NCBI GenBank assembly: GCA_964654695.1
Contig: CAZZKJ010000008.1
Span: 1 to 64,000, forward strand
DNA length: 64,000 nt
Source: CAZZKJ01 sp964654695
Lineage (GTDB): Bacteria; Krumholzibacteriota; Krumholzibacteriia; WVZY01
Reading direction: 5' to 3'
Part shown: positions 36,753-44,600 of the stretch, piece after piece
How the letters are laid out: each line of letters begins with the position of its first letter
How positions within the stretch are numbered: position 1 is the stretch's first letter
Notes under the pieces: model-generated
What the model was told of the DNA's origin: nothing
Databases searched by the model: none
The model's input: only the letters and a program-made list of their open reading frames with translations
Made by a program: the position numbers and the translations under genes

Positions 36753-37679
36753 TCATGCCTGGGCTTCCGCTCCGCCGACGATTTCCGCCAGTTCCTTGGT
36801 GATGATGGCCTGGCGCAGCCTGTTTCTTAGAATTATCAAGTCTTGAAGCATTTCTTCCGCGTTATTGGTTGCCAGCTGCATAGCAGACATTCTTGCTCCG
36901 TATTCGGAAGCAAATGATTCGGCGAGGGCTGAAAAAATCCGCGTGGTAGCATATAAGGGAATCAGCTTCTCGAAAACAGCATCTTTATCCGGCTCGAGGA
37001 TAAATAGCTCCCGGCTTTTCTTTTCTTCTGCGGGGGGAATGCTCAAGAATTTATCCACGGTGATAGTAGAAACCATCGCGGATTTGAACCGTGAATAAAC
37101 GAGGTGAAGCGAATCCACTTCATCGTTTATATAAAGTTCAACGAGTTTGGATGTTATCTGTTTGACTTCGTTGAGATCGAGCTTATCGTTGATACCTTCC
37201 CTGCTGTATATAATAGGAGTTCCCTTGTTTTTGAAGAACTGGAATCCTTTCTTGCCAAGAGTTATCAGCTTACAGTCGGAATCCCGATGCTCCTTTATGA
37301 ACTTCTGTGCGGTTCTTATCAACCTGGCATTGAAAGCTCCGCATAAGCCCCTGTCCGATGTAATGAGTACGATCCCGGGTCTGGAGCCTCCTGACCGGGA
37401 AAATAGTTTTTCCCGGTTTGTTTCGAGGGGCGCCGTTCCGGGCACGAAGGCCAGGGAAACGTTCTTTCCTTCGCCGGAAGAAGCGGCCTGTTCGCTCGTT
37501 AATATTCCCGATAAAATGCTTAATATTTCCGCGAGGTCCTCCGTATACGGTCTGGTCGCTTTGGCGCGTGTTTGCGAACGAGTGAACTTTGCGGCCGCTA
37601 CCAACTGCATGGCTTTGGTGATTTTCTTTATATTGCCTACCACCTTGATTCTGGCTTTTATGTCGAGAAGTGTAGCCAT
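36753..37679 (-). CDS. atpG: F-type ATP synthase gamma subunit
   Basis: The central shaft of the rotor, 308 residues. The N-terminal helix (MATLLDIKARIKVVGNIKKITKAMQLVAAAKF) and C-terminal helix (RMSAMQLATNNAEEMLQDL) that form the coiled shaft are conserved, and TSDRGLCGAFN marks the Rossmann-like middle domain. It is about 20 residues longer than most, with an extra loop (about 67-100, rich in Ser, Gly and Pro) before TSDRG. GAGG precedes the ATG. Located between alpha and beta. Confidence 0.97.
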   Translation of the reverse strand: MATLLDIKARIKVVGNIKKITKAMQLVAAAKFTRSQTRAKATRPYTEDLAEILSILSGILTSEQAASSGEGKNVSLAFVPGTAPLETNREKLFSRSGGSRPGIVLITSDRGLCGAFNARLIRTAQKFIKEHRDSDCKLITLGKKGFQFFKNKGTPIIYSREGINDKLDLNEVKQITSKLVELYINDEVDSLHLVYSRFKSAMVSTITVDKFLSIPPAEEKKSRELFILEPDKDAVFEKLIPLYATTRIFSALAESFASEYGARMSAMQLATNNAEEMLQDLIILRNRLRQAIITKELAEIVGGAEAQA

Positions 37680-37718
37680 TAAAATACCTCCGCGCCGTCC
37701 TGGCCCGGCGGTTGAAGA

Positions 37719-39248
37719 TTAATTGGATTCGGCGTCTTCTTCCTCCGTGAACTTATTTTTGAATCTTTCGATTGCCTGCTCGATCTTCTTTTCCAGGTCG
37801 TCGTTTATGGCCAGCGAGGTCGCGAGCTCTCTAACGATGTCGGGATATTCCGCGTTCATGAACTCGTGGAGTTTCTCCTCGAAATGTTTCAATATTTTTG
37901 TCGCAACGTCATCAAGGAATCCCCTGGTCGCCGCGAAGATTATCACGACCTGCTTTTCCGCGGGCATAGGTACGTACTGCTCCTGCTTGAGTATCTCGAC
38001 CAGCTTTTCCCCCCGGGTCAGCTGGGCGACCGTGGCCTTATCCAGATCGGATCCGAATCTGGCGAAATCGGCAAGCTCCCTGTACTGCGCGAGATCGAGT
38101 CTCAGCTTGGCGGCCACCTGTTTCATCATCTTCGTTTGCGCGTTGCTTCCGACTCGGGACACGGAAATGCCCACGTCAATGGCCGGACGCACGCCGGAAT
38201 AAAAAAGGTCATTCTCCAGGTATATCTGTCCGTCGGTTATTGATATGACGTTCGTCGGGATGTAGGCCGTGACATCGCCGAGCTGGGTTTCAATAATGGG
38301 AAGCGCCGTCAGGGAACCGCCCCCGAGTTCGTCGTTCAATTTGGCCGCACGTTCGAGCAGGCGCGAATGCAGGTAGAAGACATCGCCGGGATAGGCTTCT
38401 CTTCCCGGAGGCCGCCGCAGCAGCAGAGATAACTGCCTGTAACTCTGCGCGTGCTTTGATAAGTCATCATAGAAAATCAATGCGTGCTTTTTGTTATTGC
38501 GGAAGTGTTCTCCGATTGAGCATCCGGCATAAGGCGCGAGAAACTGAAGGGGGGCCGGATCGCTGGCGGTCGCGCTCACGATTGTCGTGTATTCCATAGC
38601 TCCATGGTTTTGAAGGACCTTTGCTACCTGGGCGACGGTGGATTCTTTTTGGCCTATTGCGACATAGATACAGTATACATCCGTGTTTTTCTGGTTGATT
38701 ATTGCATCGATCGCAATAGCGGTTTTGCCGGTCTGCCGGTCGCCGATTATGAGTTCCCGCTGGCCCCGCCCGATCGGTATCATGGAATCGATGGCTTTGA
38801 GCCCCGTGTGCAGGGGTTCCTTTACCGGTTGACGCTGCAGAACATTGGGCACAACGGTTTCCACCGGCAGATAATCCTGGGTTACGATGGGTCCCTGGCC
38901 GTCGATGGGTTGGCCCAGCGAATTCACAATGCGCCCAAGCATGGCTTCGCCTACCGGCACCTGGACGATCCTGCCGGTTCTTTTGACGGTATCGCCTTCT
39001 TTGATGTTGGTGTCGGGTCCGAAAAGGGCGGCTCCCACGTTATCGGTTTCCAGGTTCAGCACCATTCCCATGACGCCGCCCGGAAATTCCAGCAATTCGC
39101 CTGCCATGGCGTCTTCGAGACCCCAAACGCGGACGATGCCGTCGCCGACCTGGAGGATCGAACCTATAGATTCGGTTTCAAGTTTTGTTTCTTGTTTCTC
39201 CAATTCGCGCTGGATTATGGAACTTACTTCTTCCGGTCGAAAGGCCAT
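37719..39248 (-). CDS. atpA: F-type ATP synthase alpha subunit
   Basis: The non-catalytic nucleotide-binding subunit of F1, 509 residues. Its P-loop GDRQTGKTA, the arginine-finger region (VGISVSRVGSNAQ) and the DDLSKHAQSYR segment are conserved. The N-terminal 25 residues (RPEEVSSIIQRELEK) are the helix that binds the delta subunit. Length is normal. It lies 52 bases downstream of atpH and 39 upstream of atpG. Confidence 0.98.
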   Translation of the reverse strand: MAFRPEEVSSIIQRELEKQETKLETESIGSILQVGDGIVRVWGLEDAMAGELLEFPGGVMGMVLNLETDNVGAALFGPDTNIKEGDTVKRTGRIVQVPVGEAMLGRIVNSLGQPIDGQGPIVTQDYLPVETVVPNVLQRQPVKEPLHTGLKAIDSMIPIGRGQRELIIGDRQTGKTAIAIDAIINQKNTDVYCIYVAIGQKESTVAQVAKVLQNHGAMEYTTIVSATASDPAPLQFLAPYAGCSIGEHFRNNKKHALIFYDDLSKHAQSYRQLSLLLRRPPGREAYPGDVFYLHSRLLERAAKLNDELGGGSLTALPIIETQLGDVTAYIPTNVISITDGQIYLENDLFYSGVRPAIDVGISVSRVGSNAQTKMMKQVAAKLRLDLAQYRELADFARFGSDLDKATVAQLTRGEKLVEILKQEQYVPMPAEKQVVIIFAATRGFLDDVATKILKHFEEKLHEFMNAEYPDIVRELATSLAINDDLEKKIEQAIERFKNKFTEEEDAESN

Positions 39249-39300
39249 TCTATTTTCTCCTGATCTTGAATGAGTTTGCTTCGTTCGATTTCATGCTTTT

Positions 39301-39864
39301 TCAATAAACCTTTATTTCTTTTAGATTGCTTCGCAGTTTTTCGAGCTGGTATTTAACGCTTCCGTCTATAATTCTGTTTTCCATTTTGATTACCATTCCG
39401 CCAATAAGGGTCTTATCGATGTTCTTGGTAAGCCTGATTTTCTTTTTAGTGTTCTCTTCGAGCTTTTCAACGGTTTTTCTTTGCAGAGCGTCGTCCAATG
39501 GAACAGCGGTGATTACTTCGACTTCCAGAATGCCCATGCGTTTTTCATAGAGCGCCGTATAAGCCCAGGCGATATCTTCGACTATTTCAAAACGCTCCTT
39601 GCGAACAAGCAGCTTGAGGAAGTTCACCAGAAGTTTCTCGCATTTGCCTGTTAATGAGCTGTCTATTAAAGACAGTTTGTCTTCAGTCGGAATCTGTGGA
39701 GATAAGACAAAATTGTTGAAATCCGGGTTGAGTTCGAGTAGACGGCGAACGCCGTCAAGCTCGCCCTGAAGGGATTCTTCCCTGCGGATGCGGAGAGAAG
39801 CTGCGAACAGGGCGGCTGCATATATCTTTGCCAACCCGCCTGTTATCATGTGATTTTTTTGCAC
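39301..39864 (-). CDS. atpH: F-type ATP synthase delta subunit
   Basis: A 187-residue peripheral-stalk subunit linking b to the top of F1. GGLAKIYAAALFAASL near the N-terminus and the ending with IKMENRIIDGSVKYQLEKLRSNL are typical of OSCP/delta. The start is taken as GTG 39864 with a GAGAG-type site upstream; ATG 39849 (MITGGLAK) is possible and would remove five residues. It follows atpF by 55 bases. Confidence 0.95.
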   Translation of the reverse strand: MQKNHMITGGLAKIYAAALFAASLRIRREESLQGELDGVRRLLELNPDFNNFVLSPQIPTEDKLSLIDSSLTGKCEKLLVNFLKLLVRKERFEIVEDIAWAYTALYEKRMGILEVEVITAVPLDDALQRKTVEKLEENTKKKIRLTKNIDKTLIGGMVIKMENRIIDGSVKYQLEKLRSNLKEIKVY

Positions 39865-39919
39865 GAGAATTCTCTCATTGTAAACGCCGGCGTTCAGGAG
39901 ACAATCAGGCTTTTAATGC

Positions 39920-40405
39920 TTACCGTTCAACTTGGAATTCATCGAGAAAATCGCCTATTAATTTCTTGTGCTTATCCCGGTCGAGTTCCTGGTTGATGAC
40001 TTTTTCGGTTGATGTAATCACGGCATCTACCATCTTGTCGCGCAGCAGGGCGTTGGCTTTATCAAGCTCTAGGGCGATATCCTGCTGGGCTTTTTCCCGC
40101 AGCGCCACGGTTTCGCGGCGCGCTTCGTCCTTGATTGCTGCGGCCAGTTTGCCGGCTTCCTGCGCGGCTTCTTGTATTCTGGTGCGCCTGGCCGCTTCTA
40201 TGTTCTCCAATTCTTGCTTATACTTGGATTTTTGGGCTTCAACCTCGTTTCTCTTGTTTTCTATTTCTTCGAAGGAAGAAGCAATCGCCCGCCTGCGTTT
40301 TTCCATGAATTCCAAAAGGCCTTTCCAGGCGAAGCGTCTCAAAAGCCACAGAGCTATAAGAAAGCCAAGTATCTGCGTTACTATCTGCTGCCATTCCAGT
40401 CCCAT
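39920..40405 (-). CDS. atpF: F-type ATP synthase b subunit
   Basis: A 161-residue peripheral-stalk subunit: one membrane helix (about 6-24) followed by a long, strongly charged helix with heptad-like spacing through to the C-terminus. The likely start is the second of two adjacent ATGs (40405), five bases after AAGGAG. An upstream in-frame ATG at 40462 would add 19 residues that do not resemble the family. A single b gene is present, with no b' partner, so it probably acts as a homodimer. Confidence 0.94.
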   Translation of the reverse strand: MGLEWQQIVTQILGFLIALWLLRRFAWKGLLEFMEKRRRAIASSFEEIENKRNEVEAQKSKYKQELENIEAARRTRIQEAAQEAGKLAAAIKDEARRETVALREKAQQDIALELDKANALLRDKMVDAVITSTEKVINQELDRDKHKKLIGDFLDEFQVER

Positions 40406-40480
40406 CATTGCTCCTTGAATTGATCGATATACCGCCCGGGAATCCGCCCGGGCTGGAATCAAACTCAGTCAAACCGATTT

Positions 40481-40717
40481 CTAATGGCCGATGCTTCCCT
40501 TAAAGATGAAAACGGTAACCAGGGCATAAATTGTCAGAGCCTCGATTAGTGCGCAGCCGATAATCATTCCTACTTGAATTTTACCGGCTGCTTCGGGTTG
40601 GCGGCCCATGGCCTCCATGGCGGCTCCTACGGCTTTTCCCAGACCGATTCCGCTGCCGAGCGCCGCTATTCCAAGTCCAATGGGAAGTGCCAGCGACAAC
40701 ATTGATTGGTAATCCAT
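40481..40717 (-). CDS. atpE: F-type ATP synthase c subunit
   Basis: A 78-residue hairpin of two membrane helices that oligomerises into the rotor ring. The ion-carrying carboxylate is Glu59 (ALIEALTIYALV), and the polar loop is RQPEA (39-43). Aligned by eye to the sodium-binding Ilyobacter subunit, the sodium ligands are replaced: Gln32 by Leu26, Ser66 by Ala60 and Thr67 by Leu61. This argues for proton rather than sodium coupling. It follows atpB closely and precedes atpF. Confidence 0.97.
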   Translation of the reverse strand: MDYQSMLSLALPIGLGIAALGSGIGLGKAVGAAMEAMGRQPEAAGKIQVGMIIGCALIEALTIYALVTVFIFKGSIGH

Positions 40718-40745
40718 AACGTTTCCTCCTTAGGGTTGCCTGCGG

Positions 40746-41579
40746 TCAGTGCCCCTCTGGTTCTTCATGGGGCAGCATCAACGCGAAGTAGATGGTCGAC
40801 AACAACATAAACACCAGCGCCTGAATAAAGCTGGTGAGAATGGCCAAGAAAATGAACGGCAGCTGGAGCGGAAGGCCTATGGGAAGACGGAAAAGCCCCA
40901 TAAGCGCGATACCCAGGCCGACGAATATATAAAGGAGAACATCTTCTCCAGTGACATTTCCAAAAAGTCGAAGCGACAGGCTCATTGGTTTGGCCAGCTC
41001 TTCCACTATATGCAGCGGAAGCATAAGAGGAATCAAGACTACGCCGATGATATTTCGGGGCTGGCCCATCATGTGGTCTATATAGCCGATTATGCCGTTT
41101 TTTCTTATGCCCGTATATTGAACATAAAGAAAAACGCAAATAGCCAACGCGACGGTGGTGTTCAGGTTGGAGGTAGGAGATTTCATGAGCGGGATCAGGC
41201 CGAGAAGATTCATGAGGAGGATATAAAGGAATAGCGTTCCCAGGAATGGCACAAATTCCTTGCCGCGCGAACCCAAAACTCCCATTATGAATTTTTCGAG
41301 CTCTTCAACCGCGTATTCTATAGTATTCTGCAGCCCCCCTGGAATCATCGAAGGTTTCCGGGATGCCAAACGTGTTACGATTATCAGAATCAGCGCCGCT
41401 ATCAGCGAGAAGATCAAGTTTTCCCATTTATGAATAAAATCGCCGAAAGAAGTACCTATAAACCAGTGGTGAAGCAGTGAAACCAGGTTCGGCAGTTCAG
41501 GCGAACCGCTGCCGGCTTCATGGGCGTTTTCGCCTTCGATCATCAAGAAGAATAAAAACTTATTTGCGAATTCGAACAT
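40746..41579 (-). CDS. atpB: F-type ATP synthase a subunit
   Basis: A 277-residue membrane stator subunit forming the ion half-channels next to the c-ring. The essential Arg lies in the helix KPMSLSLRLFGNVTGEDVLLYI (about 203-224). The extended N-terminus (about 1-45, with several acidic residues and His) faces the periplasm. About five to six helices are visible. It lies between the small AtpI-like gene and atpE. Confidence 0.96.
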   Translation of the reverse strand: MFEFANKFLFFLMIEGENAHEAGSGSPELPNLVSLLHHWFIGTSFGDFIHKWENLIFSLIAALILIIVTRLASRKPSMIPGGLQNTIEYAVEELEKFIMGVLGSRGKEFVPFLGTLFLYILLMNLLGLIPLMKSPTSNLNTTVALAICVFLYVQYTGIRKNGIIGYIDHMMGQPRNIIGVVLIPLMLPLHIVEELAKPMSLSLRLFGNVTGEDVLLYIFVGLGIALMGLFRLPIGLPLQLPFIFLAILTSFIQALVFMLLSTIYFALMLPHEEPEGH

Positions 41580-41610
41580 TTATCCGTCCGTTCAATAGCC
41601 GCCGTAAGGC

Positions 41611-42024
41611 TCAGTGAGTGGACACGGATTTTTTATCCCGGTTCCATATTGAAGAGCCATCATCGAGCTTCAAGGCGGTTCTTCCCAAGGCTTTCATTAT
41701 AATGACGAAGAAAGGCCAGAAAAATCCGGCTAACAGGGCGGGGATAGGAAAAACTTCAGTTTTCAGAAGGATAAAACCCGCCATATAGAGCACTGGAAAT
41801 TTAGCCGCCAGCAGCAGGAATGCTTTGAACAAATTCTCATGCCTGCGGGACAGCAGTTTTTTGACCAGACCGGCGATAAAGTAAATATTAACAAGGGACC
41901 AGGCAAATCCCAATATCCATGCTCCGGCGGTGAGGGCGTCCATATAAGCGGCTGCAAACAAGGCCGCTATAGAGCCCAAAAAAATAGAGGTCCTTCTGAC
42001 TCTGTCTAGAAATTCAAGACCCAT
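41611..42024 (-). CDS. atpI: AtpI-like ATP synthase assembly protein
   Basis: A 137-residue membrane protein with four hydrophobic segments (about 13-32, 34-52, 73-92 and 98-112). Its place between a short AtpZ-like gene and atpB identifies it as the subunit-I protein that helps assemble the c-ring; sequence alone would give only a general match. It overlaps the upstream gene by 11 bases, so translation is coupled. Confidence 0.8.
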   Translation of the reverse strand: MGLEFLDRVRRTSIFLGSIAALFAAAYMDALTAGAWILGFAWSLVNIYFIAGLVKKLLSRRHENLFKAFLLLAAKFPVLYMAGFILLKTEVFPIPALLAGFFWPFFVIIMKALGRTALKLDDGSSIWNRDKKSVSTH

Positions 42025-42274
42025 TGGTTTTATTCCGCTTTTTTTTGTCTTTGCTCGTCTTGCGAACCACGTTCATTACCTGTCTCGCACCGGCGATAAA
42101 ACCGATGACCAGAAAAACGATGGTAAAGATGGGGTCCGTATTGAACCGCTTATCCAAAAAGCTGCCAATAAAAAAACCAATTATTGGAGATACGGCCAAA
42201 AGAAGCGGAATCGTGGTAAGAAGACCCACTTGGCGCATCATCCAGTAACGGTCATCTTCATTCTTTTTTTGCAA
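42014..42274 (-). CDS. AtpZ/AtpI-like small membrane protein, first gene of the atp operon
   Basis: An 86-residue protein with two membrane helices (about 17-36 and 47-65) joined by a short loop GSFLDKRFNTDP, the hairpin pattern of AtpZ/AtpQ-type proteins (AtpZ with AtpI forms a Mg2+/Ca2+ transporter or assembly factor in some bacteria). Its basic C-terminus (KTSKDKKKRNKT) is cytoplasmic. First open frame after the atp promoter, 11-base overlap with the AtpI-like gene. Confidence 0.85.
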   Translation of the reverse strand: MQKKNEDDRYWMMRQVGLLTTIPLLLAVSPIIGFFIGSFLDKRFNTDPIFTIVFLVIGFIAGARQVMNVVRKTSKDKKKRNKTNGS

Positions 42275-42320
42275 GGAATGAATCAGGAAGCAGCTTTGTC
42301 AAATTCGCCATATTTCAATC

Positions 42321-42336
42321 ACCGGGCGCCCCCGGT
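42321..42336. repeat. GC-rich hairpin in the atp operon leader
   Basis: ACCGGG (42321-42326) and CCCGGT (42331-42336) are perfectly complementary with a 4-base loop. It falls between the predicted atp promoter and the first gene, about 47 bases before its ATG. No T-run follows on the minus strand, so it is not an intrinsic terminator. Confidence 0.5.
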
Positions 42337-42357
42337 CGGGCAGAACTTAAAGCCGGG

Positions 42358-42386
42358 AATATACGTGAACTTTTTAACAAAGTCAA
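42358..42386 (-). promoter_or_regulatory. Predicted sigma70-type promoter of the atp operon
   Basis: On the minus strand TTGACT (42381-42386) and TATATT (42358-42363) are separated by exactly 17 bases. Transcription would start near 42351, giving a leader of about 75 bases before the first ATG at 42274. Confidence 0.7.
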
Positions 42387-42409
42387 CCCTGAAAATAACT
42401 TCACCGGCC

Positions 42410-44515
42410 TTATTTTAAGAAGACAATCTTGCTTTGCGCTCTTTTCCCTTCGAAGTCCATATGCACGAAATAGATGCCGGAGGGGACGGTCTCTCCAGGC
42501 CGGCCGCTGCCGGACCATGAAACCGACTGTCTTCCTGCTTTACGAAATCCGGTGTGAAGCTCCGCAACAAGGGCTCCGCGCACATCGTAAATCCGAATAC
42601 GCGGCTTGCCGGCCGAGGGGAGATAAAACGGTATAGTCGTGGAGGAAGAAAATGGATTGGGATAATTGGCATAGAGCGCTGGAGGTGAGAACCCCTGCAC
42701 GGACGCGCCTACAGTGAAGAGTTCAGTACCGCTCTTGCCGAGAAAGATCTTATATGTGTATTCTCGACCGGGGTTCACATCGGTATCAAAAAAGCTGTAA
42801 TGCGCAGGATCCCCTTCTATTATATCTGCGGCTATGACACGAAAGGTTCGCCCGTTTTCCTTTTTGGAAATTGAAATTTCCGAAGGTGGGATGCTCTCCC
42901 GCAGCGCAAATTCGATTGTAATCCCGAGTTCAGATGCTTCTGCCCGGTAATATGCAACTTGGGCGGGTGTAACCGCGGGATCTCCTATTATTAAGCTGCA
43001 GATGCCGCTGTTGTTGTTGCTCGATACGGTGGCGTTTCTCGATGCAACGATCAGATCATTGAAGCCATCGTTGTTCATATCGCCCGCCGCAATCGATCCG
43101 CCGGTATAATCGCCGCTTGATGCACCCAAGATGGTCGTAAGGCCTGTTTGAACCAAAGCCAGGTCGATTACCGGAGCGAATAAAGATCTACCGAATGCTA
43201 TGATGACTTCTCCTGCTCCCGATCGTGCACTGGGGCTGGCCTGGGGAGATCCTATTACTATGTCTTTTTTGCTGTCGGAATTGAAATCTCCGACCGCGAG
43301 GGACATGCCTATGTGGGTGTTCAAATCCCTCCCCCAGAACAGGGAAATGCTGGGGCTCGAAAGCGCCATGTCGATCGTATCGGGCAGCGAACTAACCCCG
43401 CCTATAATGTATACTCCGCCGGCCTTACTCCTGCCGGGGGGCGTATAGTCAACAGCGGAAATAACCGCTTCGGGAAACCCGTTTCCGGTTACATCTCCCG
43501 CGCAGACGGCCGATCCGGTGAGTGCGCTGGCGGCGGCTCCAAAAAAACGCTTGATGCCTGGGAGATCTACAGAAATATCCACGGTGTCCGGCAGTGACGG
43601 GCCGCCGTAAATAATGAAAGCGGCGCCTGAAGTGCTCCGGCCCATGCGGGTGGCCTGGGGTGCGCCGACTAAGAGATCGTCATAATTATCATTATTAAAG
43701 TCGAAAGCAAAACAGGAATTGCCGAAGGTGTCCGCCGGGCGGGCTCCGAAAATCCTTGAAATCCCCGCCTGCGCTCCTGCCATGTCTATGTCTGCGGGGG
43801 AAGCGGATCCGTATATGACGATCAGCGATCCTGCCGATGCTCCTGTCGGGGGCGATGAAAGGGGAGCTCCGACGAGGATATCATCGTATAAATCGTTGTC
43901 TATGTTTCCCGTTGCGAGGGAGCTTCCGAGCTTATCGAAAACATTTGCGCCCGTGAATGCAGCCGTACCCGGAGGAGACAAGGCCATGTCCAATGTGTCG
44001 GGTAAAGAGGCTCCTCCCAGAACGACTATGACTTCACCGGCAAAAAAGCGCCCGCTGGGAGATGCCCAGGGCATACCCCAAATTATATCATCCTTAGAAT
44101 CGCCGTTTATATCTCCCGCGGCAAGCACCGCGCCGACATTCGAAGTAGAAGCGGGGCCGATGATACGTTTTATGTAAGGAGCATTTGACGAGAGATCGAT
44201 CACTCCGGGCAGGGTTCCGCCGGCCATGATCGCGTATACTAGACCGCAGTTCGAGCGGCCCTGGTAATCGAAGCCGGGAGCGGCGATCATAATATCATCG
44301 AGATTATCGCCGTTGATATCGCCGAAAACTACTGCATCCCCGGTGTAATCGCTGGAATTAACGCCTGTTATCTTGATGTCCTGTTCGTTGAGCTGAAGAT
44401 CGATCGTAGCGGCATCCGGAGTCCGGACGAAAAAAAGCGTCGCAAAAAAAACACCGGCTGCCGCAAGTAACGAGATCGTTCCGGAGATAGATGCGGGTTT
44501 CAAATGTTGGTTCAC
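42410..44515 (-). CDS. Secreted FG-GAP beta-propeller protein with FlgD/type-A-sorting-like C-terminus
   Basis: A 701-residue exported protein. A signal peptide or anchor (about 8-36) precedes seven FG-GAP/integrin-like repeats, each with a calcium-type loop such as GDINGDNLDDIMIAAPG or GDFNSDSKKDIVIGSPQ, spaced about 60-65 residues and together enough for one seven-bladed propeller. A fibronectin-like stretch follows (about 510-600), then a C-terminal domain (about 615-701: ANYPNPF, IRIYDVRG, VPSGIYFVHM, KIVFLK) as in FlgD-like or type IX secretion sorting domains. I chose GTG 44515 with a weak AAGGA upstream. Probably displayed on the surface or released. It lies 85 bases downstream of the M1-HEAT gene. 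Confidence 0.85.
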   Translation of the reverse strand: MNQHLKPASISGTISLLAAAGVFFATLFFVRTPDAATIDLQLNEQDIKITGVNSSDYTGDAVVFGDINGDNLDDIMIAAPGFDYQGRSNCGLVYAIMAGGTLPGVIDLSSNAPYIKRIIGPASTSNVGAVLAAGDINGDSKDDIIWGMPWASPSGRFFAGEVIVVLGGASLPDTLDMALSPPGTAAFTGANVFDKLGSSLATGNIDNDLYDDILVGAPLSSPPTGASAGSLIVIYGSASPADIDMAGAQAGISRIFGARPADTFGNSCFAFDFNNDNYDDLLVGAPQATRMGRSTSGAAFIIYGGPSLPDTVDISVDLPGIKRFFGAAASALTGSAVCAGDVTGNGFPEAVISAVDYTPPGRSKAGGVYIIGGVSSLPDTIDMALSSPSISLFWGRDLNTHIGMSLAVGDFNSDSKKDIVIGSPQASPSARSGAGEVIIAFGRSLFAPVIDLALVQTGLTTILGASSGDYTGGSIAAGDMNNDGFNDLIVASRNATVSSNNNSGICSLIIGDPAVTPAQVAYYRAEASELGITIEFALRESIPPSEISISKKENGRTFRVIAADIIEGDPAHYSFFDTDVNPGREYTYKIFLGKSGTELFTVGASVQGFSPPALYANYPNPFSSSTTIPFYLPSAGKPRIRIYDVRGALVAELHTGFRKAGRQSVSWSGSGRPGETVPSGIYFVHMDFEGKRAQSKIVFLK

Positions 44516-44600
44516 TCTGTGAGATCCTTTCCGATAAACAGCTGAAAGTTTAACATAAATATAGATTATAGGTGCAAATAAATCGCCTGCGGCTAAAAAA

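Noticed and set aside
35913..36830. 305-codon plus-strand frame over atpD/atpG
   Set aside because: Antisense shadow of ATP synthase genes that are conserved along their whole length.
40406..40462. Longer AtpF N-terminus
   Set aside because: The extra residues lack family resemblance, and AAGGAG lies directly before the downstream ATG pair.
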